This document shows positions 6,754-9,566 of a stretch of 9,566 nt of DNA, one piece after another. Location: the NCBI GenBank assembly GCA_910588175.1, contig CAJUQQ010000071.1, positions 1 to 9,566 of the forward strand. The letters run 5' to 3'. Positions within the stretch are counted from its first letter, which is position 1, and each line of letters begins with the position of its first letter. The position numbers and the translations under genes were made by a program. Origin of the DNA: an uncultured Oscillibacter sp. Lineage in GTDB: Bacteria > Bacillota > Clostridia > Oscillospirales > Oscillospiraceae. The notes under the pieces were generated by a model, which did no database searches, was not told where the DNA came from, and saw only the letters and a program-made list of their open reading frames with translations.

Positions 6754-7801
6754 CAAGAAAAAGCTCCCCCGGAAGGGGGCGGCCCTGCAAAAACTGAAGG
6801 AGGACCTGGCCGCCGGAACCGCCGGCTCCGCCTACGTCTTTCACGGAGAGGAGAGCTACCTCCGGGAATACTACCTGGGAGAGCTGCGAAAAAAGCTGGT
6901 GTCCCCGGGCTTTGAGACCTTCAATTACCACGCTTTGGAGGGAAAGGACCTGACGGCACAAGCCCTGGCGGAGGCGGCGGAGGCGATGCCCATGATGGCG
7001 GAGCGGACCCTGGTTTCCGTCACGGACTGGGACCTTTTCAAGCTGGGGGAGGACCAGCGGGAGAAGCTCATCGCCCTGCTGGAGGACCTGCCGCCCTATT
7101 GCTGCGTCGTCTTTGTCTACGACACCCTGGAGTATAAACCCAACAAGACGATGAAGAAGCTCTGCAAGGCCCTGGAGACCCACGCGGAGGTGGTGGAGTT
7201 CCCGGCGGCGTCCAACGCGGACCTGCTGCCCTGGATTTCCCGGCGCTTCAAAGCGCTGGGGAAGGAGATTGACCGGACGGCGGCAGAGTATCTGGTCTTT
7301 ACCTGCGGCGGGCTGATGACGGGACTGGTGCCGGAGATTGAGAAGATCGCCGCCTACGCGAAAGGAAAAACCGTCACGCAGGCGGATATCGACGCCGTGG
7401 CGGACCCGGTGCTGTCGGCGGAGGTGTTTAAACTGTCTGACGCGGTGCTCCAGGGGCGGTACGACCAGGCGGCCTCCATCCTGGGGGACCTGCTGAAAAT
7501 GCAGACGGAGCCCATCATGATCCTGGCGGCCCTGGGGAGCCAGCTTCGCCGCATCTGGACGGCCCGGCTGGCTCTGGACAGCGGAAGGGACCGGTACTGG
7601 CTGATGGAGCTGTGGGGCATGAAGTCCGACTATCCCGCCAAGCTGCTGCTGGACACCGCCCGGCGGACTACGGCGGAGTGGTGCGCCCAGGCGGTGCGGC
7701 GGTGCCAGACGTTGGACCGCCGGATGAAGAGCGAGCGGGGCGTGGACAGCGCGGGTGAGCTGAAACTGCTGCTGGTTCAGTTCGCCGCGGAGAGGAGATG
7801 A
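6746..7801 (+). CDS. holA: DNA polymerase III subunit delta
   Basis: A 351-residue protein, near the usual HolA length. Delta is the clamp-loader subunit that opens the beta sliding clamp and is needed for processive chromosome replication. Matching features: the N-terminal GSAYVFHGEESYLREYY (27-43), which resembles the YLLYGEE-type opening of HolA; VVFVYDTLEYKPNKTMKKL (121-139); PWISRRFKALGKEID (162-176); VPEIEKIAAYAKGKTVTQADID (195-216); and an alpha-helical C-terminal collar ending in ELKLLLVQFA. As usual for delta, there is no complete Walker A motif. The ATG at 6746 is chosen because AGGAGG (6734-6739) lies 6 bases upstream; the in-frame ATG at 6683 is deep inside comEC. The 8-base overlap with comEC implies co-transcription and translational coupling. 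comEC-holA is a common Firmicute order, but here rnmV follows where rpsT often does. Confidence 0.93.
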   Translation: MADKKKLPRKGAALQKLKEDLAAGTAGSAYVFHGEESYLREYYLGELRKKLVSPGFETFNYHALEGKDLTAQALAEAAEAMPMMAERTLVSVTDWDLFKLGEDQREKLIALLEDLPPYCCVVFVYDTLEYKPNKTMKKLCKALETHAEVVEFPAASNADLLPWISRRFKALGKEIDRTAAEYLVFTCGGLMTGLVPEIEKIAAYAKGKTVTQADIDAVADPVLSAEVFKLSDAVLQGRYDQAASILGDLLKMQTEPIMILAALGSQLRRIWTARLALDSGRDRYWLMELWGMKSDYPAKLLLDTARRTTAEWCAQAVRRCQTLDRRMKSERGVDSAGELKLLLVQFAAERR

Positions 7802-7805
7802 GCCT

Positions 7806-8393
7806 ATGGAACGTATTCGGGAAGTGATCGTTGTAGAGGGCCGCTACGACAAAAATACCGTCTCACAGGTGGTGGACGCCACGGTGGTTACCTTGGGGGG
7901 CTTCGCCGTGTTCAACGACAAGGAGAAGCTGGCCTTCCTCCGCCGTCTGGCGGAGAAGCGGGGCCTCATCCTCCTGACGGACAGCGACGGGGCGGGGTTT
8001 CTTCTGCGGAATTATCTAAAGGGAGCCCTGCCCAAGGACAAGGTGAAGCAGGCCTATATCCCCGACGTAAAAGGCAAGGAACGCCGCAAGCGCAAGGGCG
8101 GTAAGGAAGGAAAGCTGGGTGTGGAGGGCATGTCCCCCACGGTGCTGCTGGAAGCCCTCCGCCGCGGCGGCGCCACCTTTGAGGGAGAGGTTCCGCCGGA
8201 GCGGGGACAGGCCGTTACTAAGGCGGATCTCTTTGCTCTGGGGCTCAGCGGTGGGGAGGGCAGCGCGGAGAGGCGCCGCCGGCTCCTGAAGCGCCTGGAC
8301 CTGCCGGAGCATCTCACCTCCAACGGGATGCTGGAGGCGCTGAACCTGCTGTTTACCCGAGAGGAACTGGAGGCGTTGCTGGCGGATTCGTAA
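7806..8393 (+). CDS. rnmV: Ribonuclease M5, 5S rRNA maturation nuclease
   Basis: A 195-residue protein, close to the roughly 185-residue family norm. RNase M5 trims both ends of the 5S rRNA precursor. The N-terminal TOPRIM domain is intact: the catalytic Glu11 in VVEGRYD (9-15) and the Asp59/Asp61 pair in LTDSDGAG (57-64). The family block IPDVKGKERRKRKGGKEGKLGVEGMS follows in residues 85-110; its basic stretch probably contacts RNA. The C-terminal half is helical. The ATG lies 4 bases after the holA stop. AGGAG at 7793-7797 gives a spacing of 8 bases, so the ribosome binding site lies inside the end of holA. In many Firmicutes rnmV is next to ksgA; the placement behind holA here is different. 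The last codons contain the first of several phased ATTCG boxes. Confidence 0.93.
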   Translation: MERIREVIVVEGRYDKNTVSQVVDATVVTLGGFAVFNDKEKLAFLRRLAEKRGLILLTDSDGAGFLLRNYLKGALPKDKVKQAYIPDVKGKERRKRKGGKEGKLGVEGMSPTVLLEALRRGGATFEGEVPPERGQAVTKADLFALGLSGGEGSAERRRRLLKRLDLPEHLTSNGMLEALNLLFTREELEALLADS

Positions 8394-8420
8394 GGATTCG
8401 ACATTATTCGACAAAATGCG
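8386..8420 (+). repeat. Helically phased ATTCG boxes (10-bp period)
   Basis: ATTCG occurs at 8386-8390, 8396-8400 and 8406-8410, and ATGCG follows at 8416-8420: four boxes at an exact 10-bp step. The first lies in the last codons of rnmV; the others lie in the leader of the downstream small gene. Phasing near one helical turn would put all boxes on one DNA face, as in tandem binding sites of response regulators. The third box runs into TCGACA (8408-8413), a possible -35. The best -10 I can offer is CATGAT at 8430-8435, which is weak. The function is inferred. Confidence 0.45.
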
Positions 8421-8502
8421 CGCTCTGTTCATGATATGCTGGAAAAAGATGGAATCGGCCTATAACGCGGGGCCGGTCCGAAAAAAAGAGGGGAGCAGCG
8501 TG

Positions 8503-8748
8503 ATGGGAAAACGGTTTGTGGGAGAAGCCTTGTGCCAGACCGCGCGGGTGCGCTATTATCTGCTGGAGGAGGATGCGGCGGAGCCAGCTTCCTACGGCGT
8601 GGAAATTGAACTGGAGGGAGAGACAGCGGCGGTCCGGGACCTGAGTCTTTGCCGGGAACGGGTTCAGGCATTGGCGGAGAAATTGGTGCGGGGAGCCGTG
8701 ACGCCGGTGGCCCTGCGGGACGTGGTAGACGACTGGCTGCTGGAATAA
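8503..8748 (+). CDS. Small conserved clostridial protein, DUF6514-like
   Basis: An 81-residue soluble protein with no signal peptide or membrane segment. It has a beta-rich first half (VRYYLLEEDAAEPASYGVEIEL) and a helical second half (REVQ-like LCRERVQALAEKLVRGAVTP), ending in VALRDVVDDWLLE. The pattern of a YGVEI strand, then a helix with a V(S/T)P turn, then a DVV(D/E)D end recalls the small DUF6514 family of Clostridia, whose function is unknown. The family call rests on memory of that pattern and is moderate. The ATG at 8503 is preferred because GAGGGGAG (8488-8495) lies 7 bases upstream; a GTG at 8500 is also in frame. The ORF can be extended to ATG 8416, but those 29 residues lack a ribosome binding site and look like leader. 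It stands alone between rnmV and the groE promoter, and no terminator is evident after it. Confidence 0.75.
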   Translation: MGKRFVGEALCQTARVRYYLLEEDAAEPASYGVEIELEGETAAVRDLSLCRERVQALAEKLVRGAVTPVALRDVVDDWLLE

Positions 8749-8794
8749 GGACGCAACATTTACAAATTCTTCATAACTTTTGCGAAAAATCCCC

Positions 8795-8823
8795 TTTACA
8801 AATAGGGGCGGCTGTACTATGAT
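8795..8823 (+). promoter_or_regulatory. Sigma-A-type promoter of the groE operon
   Basis: A -35 TTTACA at 8795-8800 (5 of 6) and a -10 TATGAT at 8818-8823 (5 of 6) have a 17-base spacer. The expected start, near 8830, falls at the left edge of the core CIRCE operator, the classical arrangement for HrcA repression. TTTACAAAT (8795-8803) also occurs at 8759-8767, 36 bases upstream; that copy has no convincing -10. Confidence 0.88.
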
Positions 8824-8867
8824 AATCACTGTTAGCACTCCGGATACTTGAGTGCTAACAGTGATTA
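8823..8867 (+). promoter_or_regulatory. CIRCE operator (HrcA binding site), extended palindrome
   Basis: The core is an exact CIRCE consensus: TTAGCACTC (8832-8840), 9-base spacer (8841-8849), GAGTGCTAA (8850-8858). HrcA binds this element and represses the chaperone operon until heat or misfolded protein titrates GroEL away from it. Here the inverted repeat continues perfectly outward for nine more bases on each side, giving 18-bp arms (8823-8840 and 8850-8867). The left arm touches the -10 box. A run of six T (8870-8875) begins two bases after the right arm, so the full hairpin also resembles a terminator for transcripts arriving from upstream. Confidence 0.97.
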
Positions 8868-8906
8868 CGTTTTTTCAAATTTTTATATTTTAAGGAGGAA
8901 CCAGAT

Positions 8907-9191
8907 ATGAAACTCACCCCGCTTGCAGACCGCGTCATTTTGAAGATGGTGGAGACCGAGGAGACCACCAAGGGCGGCATCATCCTCACCGGCTCCGCCA
9001 AGGAGAAGCCCTCCGTGGCCGAGGTTATCTCCGTGGGTCCCGGCGGCACCGTGGACGGCAAGGAAGTCACCATGACCGTAAAGCCCGGCGACAAGGTGAT
9101 CACCAGCCAGTACGCGGGCACCAAGGTCACCCTGGAGGAAGTCGAGTACGTGGTCGTGCGGCAGAACGACATCCTGGCGATTGTCGATTGA
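8907..9191 (+). CDS. groES: Co-chaperonin GroES (Hsp10)
   Basis: A complete 94-residue GroES. It forms a heptameric lid on the GroEL ring and closes the folding chamber in the cytosol. Typical features: PLADRVILKMVETEETTKGG at about 5-24, with the mobile loop that contacts GroEL at about 17-32 (ETTKGGIILTGSAKEKP); GPGGTVDGKEV in the roof-hairpin region at about 45-55; and VKPGDKVITSQYAGTKV plus a VRQNDILAIVD C-terminus. AAGGAGG at 8892-8898 lies 8 bases before the ATG. The gene is under HrcA/CIRCE control. It is separated from groEL by an unusually long, structured spacer of 242 bases, although the two are normally close and co-transcribed. Confidence 0.97.
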   Translation: MKLTPLADRVILKMVETEETTKGGIILTGSAKEKPSVAEVISVGPGGTVDGKEVTMTVKPGDKVITSQYAGTKVTLEEVEYVVVRQNDILAIVD

Positions 9192-9192
9192 T

Positions 9193-9396
9193 TAAAGAGG
9201 GGACTTCATCCCCCCTTTAGATTGCCCCTCCGGTCTGCGGACTGGAGCCGCCGCCCAAGGCGGCTGGAATATTGGAATTTTCCGACCCGCATGTCGTCGG
9301 AAAAGCGATTCAAATTTCGTTCTCCGCTTTGCGGAGAAACCAGGGGGCGCCCCTGGCCCCCGGCGAAACCAAGCAGCGAAGCGCACTTGGTTCCGC
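9193..9396 (+). other. Hairpin-packed groES-groEL spacer
   Basis: No gene is supported between groES and groEL. Seven consecutive stem-loops nearly tile the stretch: 9193-9202/9210-9219 (10 positions, one A-C mismatch); 9228-9235/9240-9247 (8, one G-U, TGCG loop); 9250-9255/9259-9264 (6, perfect); 9278-9286/9296-9304 (9, perfect); 9320-9327/9331-9338 (8, perfect); 9340-9346/9350-9356 (7, perfect); and 9363-9373/9386-9396 (11, one A-C mismatch). None is followed by a T-run, so readthrough into groEL is expected. GATTGATTA occurs at both ends (9186-9194 and 9426-9434). It could be an mRNA processing/stability region, a structured RNA, or an interspersed palindromic repeat inserted in the operon. 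Open frames on both strands here look like by-products. Confidence 0.65.
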
Positions 9397-9433
9397 GGTT
9401 CTAACAACATGATTCTATGGAGGTAGATTGATT

Positions 9434-9566
9434 ATGTCTAAGCTCATCAAGCGCGGCGAGGACGCCCGCAAGGCGCTGGAAACCGGCGTCAACACCCTGG
9501 CCGATACCGTCAAAATCACCCTGGGCCCCAAGGGCCGGAACGTGGTTCTGGACAAGAAATACGGCG
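9434..9566 (+). CDS. groEL: Chaperonin GroEL (Hsp60), N-terminal part only
   Basis: The first 44 residues of GroEL are visible before the window ends. MSKLIKRGEDARKALETGVN followed by TLADTVKITLGPKGRNVVLDKKYG matches the conserved equatorial-domain start of the family, including the LGPKGRNV nucleotide-binding segment. GroEL is the double-ring ATP-dependent chaperonin that encloses proteins for folding. GGAGGT at 9419-9424 lies 9 bases before the ATG. It should be transcribed from the CIRCE-controlled groES promoter through the structured spacer; I see no convincing promoter of its own. Confidence 0.97.
   Translation, partial: MSKLIKRGEDARKALETGVNTLADTVKITLGPKGRNVVLDKKYG

Noticed and set aside
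5968..6756. A 262-codon minus-strand frame opposite the end of comEC
   Set aside because: It is a codon-bias shadow of the metallo-beta-lactamase-like domain, with no family features.
8416..8502. Longer N-terminus for the small DUF6514-like protein (start at 8416)
   Set aside because: There is no ribosome binding site at 8416, the added residues overlap the phased boxes and an A7 run, and a good GAGGGGAG site precedes the ATG at 8503.
8791..8808. CCCC/GGGG inverted repeat around the groE -35 box
   Set aside because: Only four pairs around a 10-base loop; too short to call a structure or operator.
9192..9410. Short open frames on both strands in the groES-groEL spacer (60 and 72 codons)
   Set aside because: They run through the tiled hairpins, lack ribosome binding sites, and encode Arg/Pro-rich sequence as expected from palindromic GC-rich DNA.
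9387..9416. Possible internal groEL promoter TTGGTT ... GATTCT
   Set aside because: The -10 matches only three of six positions and the -35 lies in the last hairpin arm.

Overview
This window looks like chromosomal DNA from a GC-rich member of the class Clostridia, most likely an Oscillospiraceae/Ruminococcaceae-type gut anaerobe. That placement is an inference from four things: a perfect CIRCE operator in front of groES, an RNase M5 gene, strong AGGAGG-type ribosome binding sites on nearly every gene, and a small protein resembling the clostridial DUF6514 family. All genes recognised are on the + strand. I see no tRNA, rRNA, CRISPR array, transposase or phage gene. No gene-free stretch exceeds 300 bases; the longest is the 242-base groES-groEL spacer.

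Layout. (1) 1-2678: the end of dnaK, then dnaJ, then a PHP-family histidinol-phosphatase-like gene 6 bases behind dnaJ. An 18-bp stem-loop with a GAAA loop separates dnaK from dnaJ. (2) 2734-4421: a good sigma-A-type promoter, then rpiB (ribose-5-phosphate isomerase B) and a membrane-anchored putative glycoside-hydrolase-like protein, closed by a clear intrinsic terminator. (3) 4451-8393: a competence and DNA-metabolism run in tight order: comEC (DNA uptake channel), holA (DNA polymerase III delta) and rnmV (5S rRNA maturation nuclease). comEC has a hairpin over its ribosome binding site and an overlapping mini-ORF. (4) 8386-8748: helically phased ATTCG boxes, then an 81-residue small protein. 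(5) 8795-9566: the groE operon, with promoter, extended CIRCE operator, groES, a 242-base spacer packed with hairpins, and the start of groEL.

The two ends of the window carry the two major chaperone systems: DnaK-DnaJ, which holds and releases unfolded chains, and GroES-GroEL, which encloses them. The groE operon shows HrcA-type heat-shock control directly. The dnaK promoter lies outside the window. Metabolic (rpiB) and DNA-uptake/replication genes fill the middle.

I did not find a clear-cut new system. The observations most worth a second look are the hairpin-packed groES-groEL spacer, the CIRCE palindrome extended to 18-bp arms with a downstream T6, the 10-bp-phased ATTCG boxes, and the comEC leader.
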